DNA of 64,000 nt. Source: Antennarius striatus (Eukaryota > Chordata > Actinopteri > Lophiiformes > Antennariidae). This document shows, piece after piece, positions 12,053-23,325 of this stretch. The stretch covers positions 8,678,501 through 8,742,500 of the forward strand of contig NC_090796.1 of NCBI RefSeq assembly GCF_040054535.1, written 5' to 3'. The position numbers and the translations under genes are program-made. How positions within the stretch are numbered: the stretch's first letter is position 1; every line of letters starts with the position of its first letter. The notes beneath the pieces are model-generated. The model made no database searches and was not told where the DNA came from. It saw nothing but the letters and a program-made list of their open reading frames with translations.

Positions 12053-12071
12053 GGGGGGGGGGGGGGGGGGG
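12053..12071 (+). repeat. Homopolymer G19 run
   Basis: Nineteen consecutive G in the spsb3/nubp2 intergenic promoter region. Such runs are prone to length errors and can form quadruplex structure. Confidence 0.85.
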
Positions 12072-12259
12072 AAGTAATAGCGTCGGGGAAGTATAGTTAC
12101 AATCCTTCAGTCTTATTTCAGTTATAGTGGCTAAAATAGTGGCAACATCAAAAGTAAGTCTCAACTTTGCATACGACAGACAAAGCAGGTCGGGTGATGC
12201 AGCATAACTACCAAGTGTAACGACTGAAGTACAAATCTATTGCGGAATTTCAGAGCTTG

Positions 12260-12263
12260 TATA

Positions 12264-12312
<49 letters not shown>
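12260..12312. repeat. Compound (TG)n(TA)n microsatellite
   Basis: A TG run passing into a TA run, upstream of nubp2. Confidence 0.93.
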
Positions 12313-12316
<4 letters not shown>

Positions 12317-12539
12317 AGGTACTGTACTATGTATTAATATAGTACCTCTTGACGTTTTGGGCCAGTTAGGTAAAAAAGATCATGTTCGAGTATCGATCTA
12401 GATGATGCATAACTACTGTCTGAACCCAGCAAAATGTTGGATCATCTTATCATTTTATTAGGGTGAAAAATTTTTTTTAAAAATAAAAGACGTTTACTTG
12501 CACATTTTCCATTATACAAATTTTCCGTCTAGTACACTG

Positions 12540-12701
12540 AATGCATCGCGGTGCGCACCGGCAATCTATTGGTTGTTCCTATGGGCAAGGCGGTACTTCA
12601 GGGTACTATATGCTTTGTGATTGGTTACACTGGCGTGACGATTTACGGAAGTTGCTACATCCTGGTGTTAGCGCACTAACGAAGCCCCTTACGTCAAAAC
12701 T
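12540..12701 (+). promoter_or_regulatory. Proximal nubp2 promoter / 5' UTR
   Basis: CpG-containing block (GCATCGCGGTGCGCACC) followed by inverted CCAAT boxes (TATTGGTT and GATTGGTT) and a CRE-like TGACG, ending at the nubp2 ATG. It contrasts with AT-rich flanks. Confidence 0.5.
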
Positions 12702-15441
12702 ATGGATCAAAACGATGGTAGGTATAATTTACCGGTCAACGAAATTAGTTTGAGGGTTACTTCTCCAGTTGCTTTTGTTTTATCCGGACAGAAACTTATC
12801 CTTGCCCTTCAAGGTCGGCAAAAGTTAGAAGATCATTTAACTAGCTACCTGTCTGGCAGAAGCTAATTGGAAATTATCTTCAGTTTTACATATTCAGCTC
12901 AGCCATGGTCTAATACCTTAGAGTTTAGCGGTCGGCACGTTTCCATCCGAGTTACTGTACATAGAAAAAAAGACAATTGCATAGTTATTATTAATAAATA
13001 TCTTACACAAACTCAAACACCCACTTCTGTAGAACTTTTGAACTCGGGTGATGAAACGTGACGCTAGTTATAAAATGCATCACGTGTTCCCTCACCGATC
13101 CCTGTTACGCATTATTAGACAGTCAATATTACAAATTCAGTTAGATACTGACACGTAAACTTCTGAAATAAGCTTCCACTCATCTGCTTAGTTCGTTCTG
13201 AATGAACCTACTTCATTATTTTTTTCACATGAGATTCGAGCTTTTCCCACGTCCGGCACGTCGTGTTGATCTTGTCGGGGAAAGGAGGGGTGGGCAAGAG
13301 CACCATCACCACAGAGCTGGCTCTCGCCCTAAAGCATGCTGGGAAAAAGGTGAGTTTAGAGACCTGTGCATCTGCAGCAGAGCACAGGGTGTCAGTATAT
13401 TCAGACATGGTTTTTTTTTTCTTTAAAACGCACAGAGATGTTATTGTAAAGACTATAGTGTGCTATTGTCTAGCGAGTAATCCATATTCCTGCGGCTGTG
13501 TTCATCAGATAGGAATTCTGGACGTCGACCTGTGTGGGCCCAGTATCCCCCGCATGCTAAGTGTTGGCCGGCCTGATGTGCACCAGTGTGACTCAGGCTG
13601 GGTGCCTGTCTACACCGATCCGGAGAAGAGCCTCGCCCTGATGTCCATCGGCTTCCTGCTGGAGGACCCAGATGAAGCAGTGGTGTGGAGGGGGCCCAAG
13701 AAAACTGGTATGCTTGTCCTCAGTTGTACTGGTTCATTGCTGGCCTGTCATGCTGACACCCATCATGTCGACACAACGCTCAGTCAAATGATCTGTGCCA
13801 GCATTAGGTGCATTATAGAGGAATTACACTTAAAAAACGACACTGATACAGTTTTAGCATTTCATATGGCATATCATAAACAGAGGCATAAATTAATTTT
13901 TTTTTTAAGTCAGAAAAAAAAAGTCAAAAGTCTTTGAGGAAAACTGAATAGTCTTTTTTTCAGATTTCTTATTGTCAGAAAGAATGTTGTCATTAATGGA
14001 TCACTGAATTTAACTTAGAATTTACTTCCAGAATGTTCTTCAAAGATTTAAGTAAATTTGCAGTGATGGTTGTTGTTTGACTAAAACATTGGTCAGCAAA
14101 GAGTGTTAGCTGGTGAGCTGGAGTGTGAAGGCTCCTGAGTGTCTGTGAAAACCTCTGAGTGGAACAAATTGTAGTGCTGGAGCCAACATCATTAGCTAGA
14201 ACAGCTAACATTTTTGTTTTGTACATTCCACCCTTATCTCATCATACAGCCCTGATTGGCCAGTTTGTCTCAGATGTGGCGTGGGGGGAGCTGGATGTGC
14301 TGCTGGTGGATACACCACCGGGGACATCTGACGAGCATTTGGCAGTACTGGAGAATCTCAAAAAACACAGCAAAGTGGATGGAGCCATTTTGGTCACCAC
14401 ACCTCAGGTATGGAGACACCCTACGATCAAAAGTAGGAGCACGGAGATAAAGTAAAGCACATGATAGAACTGAAACTACAACACAGCATAGTTGAGTTTT
14501 TGTTGACCTTTTCAGCTTTATAAAACATCAGTTAACCAGCGACGCGACATGATTATGTGCCTTTTCACAGCAAAAGGAGGGCCCATACAGTGTATTAATA
14601 TTTTTTCTTTTTTTGATTTGCATATTTTTAAATGCACCCAACACCGCATGAAGTTTTGTGTGGTAAACTTTACTGTACCTGGCAATCAACTATTTTCTGA
14701 TTCTATAAAAATATTTAACTGTTGTACTGGCTACAGGCAGTATCTACGGGGGACGTGAGGAGAGAGATCACCTTCTGTAAGAAGACGGGCGTGAGGATCC
14801 TCGGCATCGTAGAGAACATGAGCGGCTTTGTTTGTCCCCACTGCTCGGTGTGTAAACTGTACAATTCAGATTTAAAATACCAAAGCGTAACGGAATTAAA
14901 GGACATTCTACATATATGTGCATTGCTGTACTTTAAATGATATCTTTTAATAAACTGCTTTTTTTTCCAGGAGTGCAGTAATATATTCTCAAAAGGTGGT
15001 GGTGAGGAATTGGCAAAGCTGACTGGATCTGTATTTTTAGGTGAGATTAATGCATTGTAAACGTTCCACTTTGCAGCCACACGGTGGCGACACACTCTTG
15101 GATTACGTGTCATTCTTCATTCAGGAGGGATTTTATATCACCACACAGCTCAAAATGTTGACTCAGATTTAAATACAGCTGCAGTCGAAAAATACCTCAG
15201 TGAAGACGAGATGCATTAATCTAAGGCTATTTTTTTTCCTCAGCGATGCTGAAAACATTACTAATTTGTTCAGTTAAGATCAGTGCTTTTGTTCATTCCA
15301 GGCGCTGTGCCCTTGGATCCACTGCTCAGCACCAGCATAGAAGAAGGAAAAGACTTCCTACAGGCCTTTCCTGACAGCGCCACCTTCAGTGCCATCACCC
15401 GGATTTCCCAGACCCTGCTAGACAGCCTCCAAAGCACCTGA
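12702..15441 (+). CDS. nubp2: NUBP2, cytosolic Fe-S cluster assembly ATPase
   Basis: Mrp/MinD-type P-loop ATPase that, with NUBP1, forms the scaffold that assembles 4Fe-4S clusters for cytosolic and nuclear proteins. Exons: 12702-12717, 13234-13349, 13509-13707, 14250-14407, 14737-14847, 14971-15040, 15302-15441; 269 aa, close to human 271. Seen: the deviant Walker [10 protein letters not shown] at residues 21-29; [23 protein letters not shown]; the switch [23 protein letters not shown] with the bridging cluster cysteines at about 196 and 199 and a third Cys at 202. The 16-base first exon codes only MDQND plus one base; its join to exon 2 keeps frame and gives the expected lead into [13 protein letters not shown]. 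Nothing appears broken. The gene runs tail-to-tail into atp6v0c. Confidence 0.96.
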
Positions 15442-16431
15442 GGCTTCTACTTATTGAAATATTGAATTGTGTTGAACTGATTTGACATGTGCAGTATTGT
15501 TTTAAAAAAACCAGAACATTCACCATGGTCTGACATTGTCTCCTGATTCCGTTTTTTATGATAACAATATTGCTCAACACGAATGCAATCTTATTTCGGT
15601 TTCAAGTCTGGAGATTAATTGCTGTGTGATGATTACTGTCTAGCCAGAGAAATAAGAATTGATACTGAAGAACCGCCAAAAAAACATTTTATAGAAATCT
15701 CAATTTTTTTATATGGCAGCAATCAAAACAGATCTGTTCCTTTGGAAGTCAGTCAAATCCAAGATGGAATCATCTTTAATGTGATTGTGACACACGTCAA
15801 TACATCAGGATCATTTCAACAACGGTGTTCTTACAAGATTGTAGATTGGCGCTTCAAAAGGTGTCAGAAGCAAGTCCATTTTCAGAAAACAAACTCCAGA
15901 TCAAATCTGACTGTTCCTGACATGAAACATAGCCAACAAGAACACTAATGCACTGGACACCTGCTGTAGGCTACAAACTTGTGCGTCATGTGGATTTTGC
16001 ATTTTAATTTCCAACATTAAGCCACATTTTTGATCTGGATTAAGTCTTCTGAAACCTGCCTGCTCTTCAGCTTCACACTTGACGGAAACAAGACAATGAA
16101 ACCCATGCAGGACTTGAATGGTTGGAATGTGGAAGAGAAGTACAGCCACAGATGACAGGGTGAGGATGGACAGATGAAATTTGTAAATTACACTTGAGAC
16201 TCATCAATGGGCACGCACACACCTTTTAATGCAAACAGTCATCCTACAGGGGAAACACTGATGTTGGGGAAGGTCTGTGTCATGATTAGAATACAGCTAC
16301 ACACAAAACTCCCACTTCACCAGCAACATACTAAAGGCAATCTTAAATCGAGAATTACATCCAGAGGAAATCCCGCCACTTAGCACAAATACCCCAGAGT
16401 GCATTAAATCTGTCTATGTAGATATTTATAA

Positions 16432-16432
<1 letters not shown>

Positions 16433-16467
<35 letters not shown>
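16433..16467. repeat. (TA)n microsatellite
   Basis: Uninterrupted TA run between nubp2 and atp6v0c. Confidence 0.93.
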
Positions 16468-16471
<4 letters not shown>

Positions 16472-16515
16472 GGGAATTAGACTTTCTGTATTGTACAGTT
16501 TAATTAACTTTTATA

Positions 16516-16521
16516 AATAAA
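16516..16521 (+). terminator. Candidate polyadenylation signal AATAAA, nubp2
   Basis: First canonical hexamer on the plus strand after the nubp2 stop; distance about 1.07 kb. Confidence 0.4.
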
Positions 16522-16968
16522 ATAAGTGGAAAAAAATCATTAAGTCCATGCATTTCTCTTCACAAATAGATTCTCAAAATTAATGCAGAAATTATGTCGT
16601 CTCCTAGGTTGCCATGGGAGAAAAAGCTGTGCGGCCCATTGGTCAGCTGTTTTAGACCAGAGGCCAGGCTGCTTCGTTTGGCCTCAAGGCCTAAAGTAAG
16701 TGGAGGGTTAAAAAGGAATCGTCATCAAACAACTGTTTTGAAACACACGCATACAAGACAGACAGATCACTACATTGCGCATTTACAAGTTAACTATCTA
16801 ATTGGGATGACTGTACACACTGTTGAAATTAGACTGTAATCACGGTGCCGTTTTTCCCCTGCACCATAATTACTTCTTGTGTGGCAGGAATTTTTACAAT
16901 TTTTTTTAACGCCTTTTCCTCCAGCAGCAACATAAAGGAGAGATCTTGTGGTGGCAATGTTTGGATGT

Positions 16969-19900
16969 TTATTTTGTGGACAGGATGAGCGCAACAATGA
17001 GCCCATAGAGCCCCAAGACCTCAGCAAAAATCAAAATAAGAATCATGCCCACAAAAAGCCTTGGCTGTTGAGCTGTGCCCCTCACTCCAGCGTCGCCCAC
17101 AATGCCGATTGCAAAGCCTGCTGCCAGCCCGCTGAGACCGACGCTCAGCCCGGCTCCCAGGTAGAGGAAACTCCTAAACAGAGTATAAGACATATGAGGG
17201 ATTACTCGTGATCAAAAAAAGGTTAACAATTTACAATTACCGAACTGTGACTAGAAGATGTGTGAAGTGTGAAGCTTCTTAAACTGGAATGAATGCTGAT
17301 AGAAGGGGTTTCTACTTTAATTGTTGACATATTGCATGATTTTCAACTGTGCAAGAAGAATATTTGCATGCATGTCTCATTTTATCCACAAAGTGTTTAC
17401 AATTAAAGACACGCTCACATTCTTAGTTTTATTTCTGTTTACAGTTTCTGACTACGCTGACACTCAAAGTCCTGTATTTAGTAGTAAGTTTCATCTACAA
17501 CACCCAAAACTGATACATGACATTTACGGTACTTATGAAAGAATATGTATGTTGAAAGAATAGTTTTATCAGGGCTGTGGTTTAGAAGAAGGAATTACAG
17601 TTTTGGTCTCCATGGAAGATTTGTCAGTTAAAAATAAACCCATTGTTTGATTTAGGTTCACTTTTTGTCCCATTTTCAGTTTGACTGGTACCAAGACTAG
17701 TTTCCTACAGATTACGGAACAGATTTAATGAGTTTCTCCTAGTTTTGACAGAATAAAAACCTGACATACTAGGAAGAAATATCTTTGAATGGATGGCTTT
17801 GGTAAACTGAACTCACTTGTGCAGGGGGACGGTGGCTGAAATGTCATTTGCAATCAGCACTGCTACTACCAGGCCGTAGATGGCGATGATACCCGCCATG
17901 ACCACAGGGATGATGGACTTCATGATGAGCTCCGGCCTCATCACAGACATGGCGGCGATCCCTGTACCACTCTTCGCTGTGCCGTAGGCTGCTCCCAAGG
18001 CTTGGATCAAAAACAGATGGTTTCAGTTTAAAAGCAAAACAGAAAGGGGAGCAGACCATACTTTTACAATCCAAGTTACAATAACTTATAACATGACAAA
18101 ACTGCAAGTCGCTACGAACTAATGAAGCAGAAGTGAAGTAAGAGTTGGAAGAGCAGTACAACAACTGCTTTAACAGTTTCTATTCCTCCTAAAACTCCAA
18201 GATGACATTACCAGGGTTTTTTTAGCTAATGTCAAAAGGGGAATAAGAAATTTTGTTCTTGAAGCTGAATCAAAGTGATCAAATATTCAGTGTGTTTTGT
18301 CTCCTCCAGTTGCTTCAGTCATTCTTTAGATCTTTAGATCGGACTCTGCCAGGGATATTAGATCAACGTTTGACCCTGATTATTGACAACAGAATCGGTA
18401 AACCATATTTTCAGACGCATTGGGGAAGCATTTCACAGACAAAAGGAGAAGCTGCATCCGCTGCACCCAGATCAACGATAAGATTCATCGGTTCTGTAGG
18501 TCTAAGCCACGCAGTAGAACATACAGTAAAAATCAACAAAGTCTGACAACAAGAAAAAAAACATTTGATCACATCCTGTTGTAGAATTAGAAACCAAATG
18601 TAAAGATAGCGCAGTAAAGACCAAAATAAGAATTGTACAAATGTGTCTCAACAGGAAGGAGGTGACACGGTGGTGTTGTCGCTTCACAGCAAGGCGGTTC
18701 CAGATTTGAATCCTTTATGGGCAGAGTTTCTATATTCTACCAGTATCTGTGTGGGTTCTCTCCTCCAAAAACATGCAGCCTAGGTAAATGGGTCACACCA
18801 AATTGTCTAGGTGTGTGTGTGGTTGTCAGTCTCTGTGTGACAAGTCCAGGGCATAGCCTGCTTAACAACAGTTGCCAGCTGGGATAGGTTCCAGCAATAC
18901 CTGTGACCAACAAGACAGAAGTGGCTGTAGACATTTGATTGTCTTGTCTTCAAGAACATGAATGAGTGAATGAATGCCTAAACAGGATTTATGACCCTCA
19001 CCTCAAATAAGAACACCCCCAAATCCAAACAAGGACCTAATGGCAAAGGTCAAAGATCAAGCTAGTGCTCTGACCTACTTTCGTAGATCAAAGCACTAGC
19101 TTTGATCTATGATCTCACTCACGCTGGCCTTCTCCCTCGTCTTTCTATATTATCCAATTCCTGAGTGTACAAAAGTTGAAATTTCACTGACTTACTTTTC
19201 TCAAGGTCATCATCTCATTTTCATACACTTTGGTGCCCGTGTAATGTGCTTTTTGTTTCATCTTTCCATCTGCAACGGTTGCGAAGACTAACGGACGGAC
19301 GGACGGACACACGAACACTGACAATTACAATACATCACTGTTTTGAAGCAGGATGTAAAACTAAAAATGTAAAGAGCAACAGGGAATTGCTCTCCCAGAA
19401 ATCCTGAACATACCAGCAATAGATATGTTCTTGATGTTTTACAGCAACCGGATAGATTAATTGTTCATGTATTAATTCAAAGTTTAGATACTGATATATC
19501 CATTACAATGTATGGTCATTAAATCACCTAAAAAAATCAACTGCTGGAGACCATTGTTTCTTCCTACATGGTGTAATTATTCATGTCTTACTCCACATAC
19601 ATCAATATTTAAAATACATATTTACATATAATTTATTCTGGAATACATACATTTAGTTAAAGACGCAGTGAATCAGCTTTTAATGCTTAATAAAATGCTA
19701 TGCAGCTTCTCCATTGAAAAAACAGGCCACAGTAGAATGTCTTGTATATGCAATGGTAAAATGGCTACAAAAATAAAAATTTAACAACCTGTAAAATAAT
19801 ATCTTAAAAACCTAGCCTAGTTTCTGACACCATAACCAACTGACTAAAGATGACTAAGCATCCAGTCTTTTAAGAAATCGTGCATACAGCCTGGGGAGCC

Positions 19901-22900
19901 CTGCTTCGTCCATCTGTTTTCTTGGGTTTGTGTGTTTGAGCAAACTCCAAAACTAGCTGTGAGGCTTTCTGCCGACTACATCGCAGAGTCAAATAAAAAA
20001 ATTACATAGGTTAAGTGCACACAGCCAGATGTCACATTTATCAATTTATATTTTATTTTAAAATCAACAAAACTATCTTGTTAATACAAGATAAAATCCC
20101 TCCTGGTCATCTACAGCGATGTGTTTCAACAAGTCACTATATTCCTAAGTCCTGGGGCAAGTAATGGAAGGCAGAGAAATTAATCACTTCTATATTCTAC
20201 CTTGCAGAATATTTCTACAGGATATTCTTCTGACGCATTGTGATGTGACAGCAGGAGGTGCCCCAAGCTACAGATAATCTTACAGGCAATATACAAACAC
20301 AGAAGATATGTCTGATAGAAGCAGTGTGGAAAAGAGGAAGCACTGGTTTCAAGAATGAGAAAAATCTGGAGGACAGTTATACAAAAAATGGTTCAACTGT
20401 AACAAAATCCAGACTATATTGTAAATATTATGACGCAGCAACATGGAGACTTATTGACTATCTGTTGCATCATAGAGGGCAATCTGGAGAAAACCTCCCA
20501 CCTGCCATCAGTCTCTGTTTACATATACCTGAGGCGATCAGTTACGACACCTATATGTTACTAAACTATAAGAATAATAAATGTCTTCATTAAACAGTCA
20601 AGAGAGGGGCATTAAAAAATGATAATAGTATAATTATTAGACCTTTTTATGTCATGATCGTATTATGGAATACGCTCTACACTTCATATCTCTCCACCAT
20701 GAAGGATGATGACCAGTGGACAAAACCATAAAACAATGAACATTTTTACTGTACAACTGTTGGCCTGTGTATAAGCAGGAAAACCTCTTGGCACCACTGA
20801 TGTGTTTTATAGGCCTGACGTATAGCCTTGTCATGCATCTTAATTAAGTAAACTCTTAGTCTAATGCAGCACAAAGACACACAGCAACATGGACTTGGCA
20901 ACGTGATGTTGACAAATTAACGTTAGCTGGTTAATGTTTAGACAGCACATGTTGTGACAGCATTAATGAACTTTACAAGTAATAAAAATCATTTCATGCA
21001 GCATATGCTGCTTTGTTTGGCACTGATTAACCACCAGCAGTAGATCGACATCAGAAACATTATAATTATCATCATTATCACACACACAAACACCACCTCC
21101 CTCATCCTGTGATTCCCCACTTGTCACAACTTCAGCTACATCCCACTGTCCCTGTAACCTGTCATGTTCGTTCTGTGGTTGGGGTCCCTTAAGGCTTTAA
21201 TGGAAGGAACAGTTGAATTAGCACCTTCAGAGCAAAAACACCTGATCAATTCCCGTATACTTTGATGAGACTGAAAACTACATGTTACTGTGCATTTTTA
21301 GTTACAGGCCAGTGCTTTTGTATCAGCCTTCCCTTCACAATGACATTGGTAGTGCACTGCAGCTTTTCAGTGTCTCCTTCAAACTAACTTTTTCAAGATG
21401 GCTCACTTAAAACAATGTTTAGCTTTTTTTTTAACATACCTTCATAATCTGTATTTGTATGTCTTGACTTAGCTTTTTTTTTTACTGCCATCAAATATTT
21501 AATATGTGCTTTTGTCATTTTAGTATTTGTTGTACATTTGCTTGTAAGACATATTATTTTACTACTTTATTGCGTTCAAACTTTAGTGTCGGAATTCTGA
21601 CACTGACAAGTAATATTACTGTATGTTATAAGCTCTTTCATATATTTTGCTTTAAGTTAAGATTTTTGCTTTTACTGGCAATACTGTATGTCATTATATC
21701 ACTTGGATCATCTCCGTATGATCCAATATGTGGGTTTCTGATGTAAATCTTTTAATCTGAAAAGCTCTCCATTCTTAACATTAACAAAAGGCATAAATTA
21801 ATGAAATAGTTGTGTCACAATGATGGAGCATACATTTTATTCTTTTTTATTTTATTCAAAGACAGATATTTAAATGTAATAAAACTAAAGAGTGCCTTCT
21901 GCCAGAAAATGGTCTGTTTAAGTCCCATAGGTCTACAAATAACCCTGCACACCTTACATTCACATCATCACAGATGTCACACTCTCTAACTTAAATCAAA
22001 AATAGTCTCTATCTTTGAACATGTTTCACTTCCAACTTGTTAACAAAACCCTTTGGTAGGAACTTTTCATAAGATCAGGTGTCAAAAGAAGTCATAAGTC
22101 ACATCATGTGACAATCACGTGACCTAGTGTCACTCCTTTGGGCAATGAGGAAGTGAAGCAGTTCAACTTGTCCAATGCTTTGTCAAGTCGTTAGGAAATT
22201 GAATTACAGGTCACATTAAATTACATCACACCCCCCCAAAAAACCCCCCACACTTAACAGCAGATCAGATGTGTAGGACTAATATGACAACTTTCTACAT
22301 GTAAAGATAACAGCGTGATGTAACTTTTAATTAGTGTGGTGATCACTGAAATCTTCTTTCAAACTGGTACACATAATTTCGTTAGATTGTTATAACATTT
22401 CTTTTTAATATTCAACAAACCTAATCACAACTGTTAGGTTGTCTCTAAGGCTAAGCGGATAAAGCTAACAAAAGACAGAGCGCTCAGATAAACTGGATAT
22501 TATCCTGACACTTTCAGATGACCACTAACCTGTGAAAAACTTCTTTAAATAAAACATTCATCATTTCAGACAGTGAATTTCCACTGCCAATCTACAGAGA
22601 AGGCACACGTTACACACAACTAGCCGTAAAAGCTAACGTCAAAGCTAACTTGTGCTAGCTGACTAGCCTCGATTAGTCTTTGATAAATGCCGTTAAAGAC
22701 CATTGGCCTGCAGCGGTGACCATAATAGATAGATAGATAGATAGATACTTTATTAATCCCGGAGGAAATTGCATAATGACTGGCTGGTGAAGAAAACACC
22801 GCAAACAGAGTAAAAATGTTCTTTCTGGCTAGCCTAAAATTATGACAACTCGAGAAGCACTGTGACGCTAGCAAAGCTAGCAGATGGTGTTTTACAAATG

Positions 22901-23122
22901 CGCTCCAAATGACGCAGGATGGTTGACAACCTATAGGTTTGACGGCAATTATATAATTACAGAATGGGCCTACGGAAAACGAATACACGGCCACGCTGTG
23001 ACGAAAAAAAAACCACCTTAAATATGAAAGGTTGTAATCGTGTTATAATTACCGCTGAACACCATCGCAGCAGAGGCACCCATCACTGCAAAGAACGGTG
23101 AGTATAGAGGGGTGTCGGCCAT
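16969..23122 (-). CDS. atp6v0c: ATP6V0C, V-ATPase V0 16-kDa proteolipid c subunit
   Basis: Proton-carrying ring subunit of the vacuolar H+-ATPase, in membranes of lysosomes, endosomes and synaptic vesicles. Minus-strand exons: 23053-23122, 17817-18000, 16969-17173; 152 aa (human 155). Four transmembrane helices. Near-identity with the vertebrate protein is plain: [89 protein letters not shown]. The essential carboxylate is Glu136 in [10 protein letters not shown]. The helix 2-3 loop ([12 protein letters not shown]) is the least conserved part. The start is fixed by the short first exon, [15 protein letters not shown]. Intron 1 is about 5 kb, far longer than intron 2. The stop codon TAA lies inside an AATAAA hexamer (16968-16973). 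Teleosts commonly have two copies (a and b); which one this is cannot be decided here. Confidence 0.97.
18655..18935 (+). mobile_element. Degraded teleost SINE-like interspersed repeat
   Basis: The order of motifs matches a very common fish repeat: GACACGGTGGTGTTGTCGC, then CACAGCAAGGCGGTTCC and a tRNA box-B-like GATTTGAATCC, then GTGTGGGTTCTCTCC, CCAAAAACATGCAG, AAATTGTCTAGGTGTG and CAGCTGGGATAGGTTCCAGC. It is heavily diverged and not active. The exact family is uncertain; identification is from memory of similar repeats. Confidence 0.7.
19050..19340. mobile_element. Fish interspersed repeat with internal inverted repeat
   Basis: An imperfect palindrome (arms 19054-19069 and 19092-19108, AGATCAAGCTAGTGCT against its complement with one extra base) is followed by about 180 bases ending in four GGAC units and CACGAACACTGACAATTACA. 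This ending recurs widely in fish genomes in my recollection. Family not known to me. Confidence 0.5.
22721..22780 (-). mobile_element. GATA tetramer array with retroposon-like tail
   Basis: Six or so ATAG units followed by ATACTTTATTAATCCCGGAGG and AAATTGC. On the minus strand this reads as the AATAAAGTATCTATCTATC tail that ends many fish LINE and SINE copies, so this is probably a severely truncated 3' end. Confidence 0.6.
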
Positions 23123-23249
23123 TCTTCTCAAATTATATAAAAACAAATTACAAGTACAAAATTATCTGCTTCACGAAGAATCACACTTCGCTGAGGCCAC
23201 AGGCTGTAAGTGCTAAATAGAGTGGACAGGGAACCTTCGGGCCACCTAA

Positions 23250-23325
23250 CTAGTACTGTCGACTCCGTAGTCACGACTCTTCATATAAATATCCGGCGCA
23301 GCGCTACAAAATGGCGAGGCGGAAA
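23250..23325 (-). promoter_or_regulatory. atp6v0c core promoter
   Basis: On the minus strand a TATA-like GGATATTTATATGAAG (complement of 23280-23295) sits about 165 bases upstream of the start codon and would place transcription start near 23255. Just upstream is an inverted YY1-type AAAATGGCG word (plus strand about 23309-23317) in a CpG-rich patch. Confidence 0.5.

Larger units (their letters stand above)
10217..12701. other. spsb3 5' intron plus spsb3/nubp2 divergent promoter
   Basis: No coding gene seen. On the minus strand a good donor (AAG followed by GTAGGAG, at 11824-11830) ends a probable untranslated spsb3 exon whose body is about 11831-11960. Most of 10217-11823 is then spsb3 intron 1, with no recognisable repeat. 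From about 11960 to 12701 is the likely two-way promoter, including a poly-G run, a TG/TA microsatellite and a CpG-bearing stretch just before nubp2. Confidence 0.55.
15442..16968. other. Convergent 3' region of nubp2 and atp6v0c
   Basis: Non-coding. Plus-strand AATAAA at 16516-16521 is the first good signal after nubp2 and would give it a roughly 1-kb 3' UTR. Minus-strand ATTAAA (16499-16504) and an AATAAA overlapping the atp6v0c stop are candidate signals for the other gene. A (TA)n array lies at 16433-16467. A 109-codon open frame at 15619-15948 has no recognisable family. Confidence 0.5.
18001..23052 (-). other. atp6v0c intron 1, repeat-bearing
   Basis: Five kilobases with no coding exon recognised. 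It holds a degraded SINE-like copy (about 18655-18935), an inverted-repeat element ending in GGAC units (about 19050-19340), and a GATA tetramer array with a retroposon-like tail (about 22721-22780). The remainder is AT-rich unique-looking DNA. Confidence 0.7.

Noticed and set aside
15619-15948. 109-codon open frame beyond nubp2
   Set aside because: No recognisable family, no splice context and low-complexity composition; it lies in the inferred nubp2 3' UTR.
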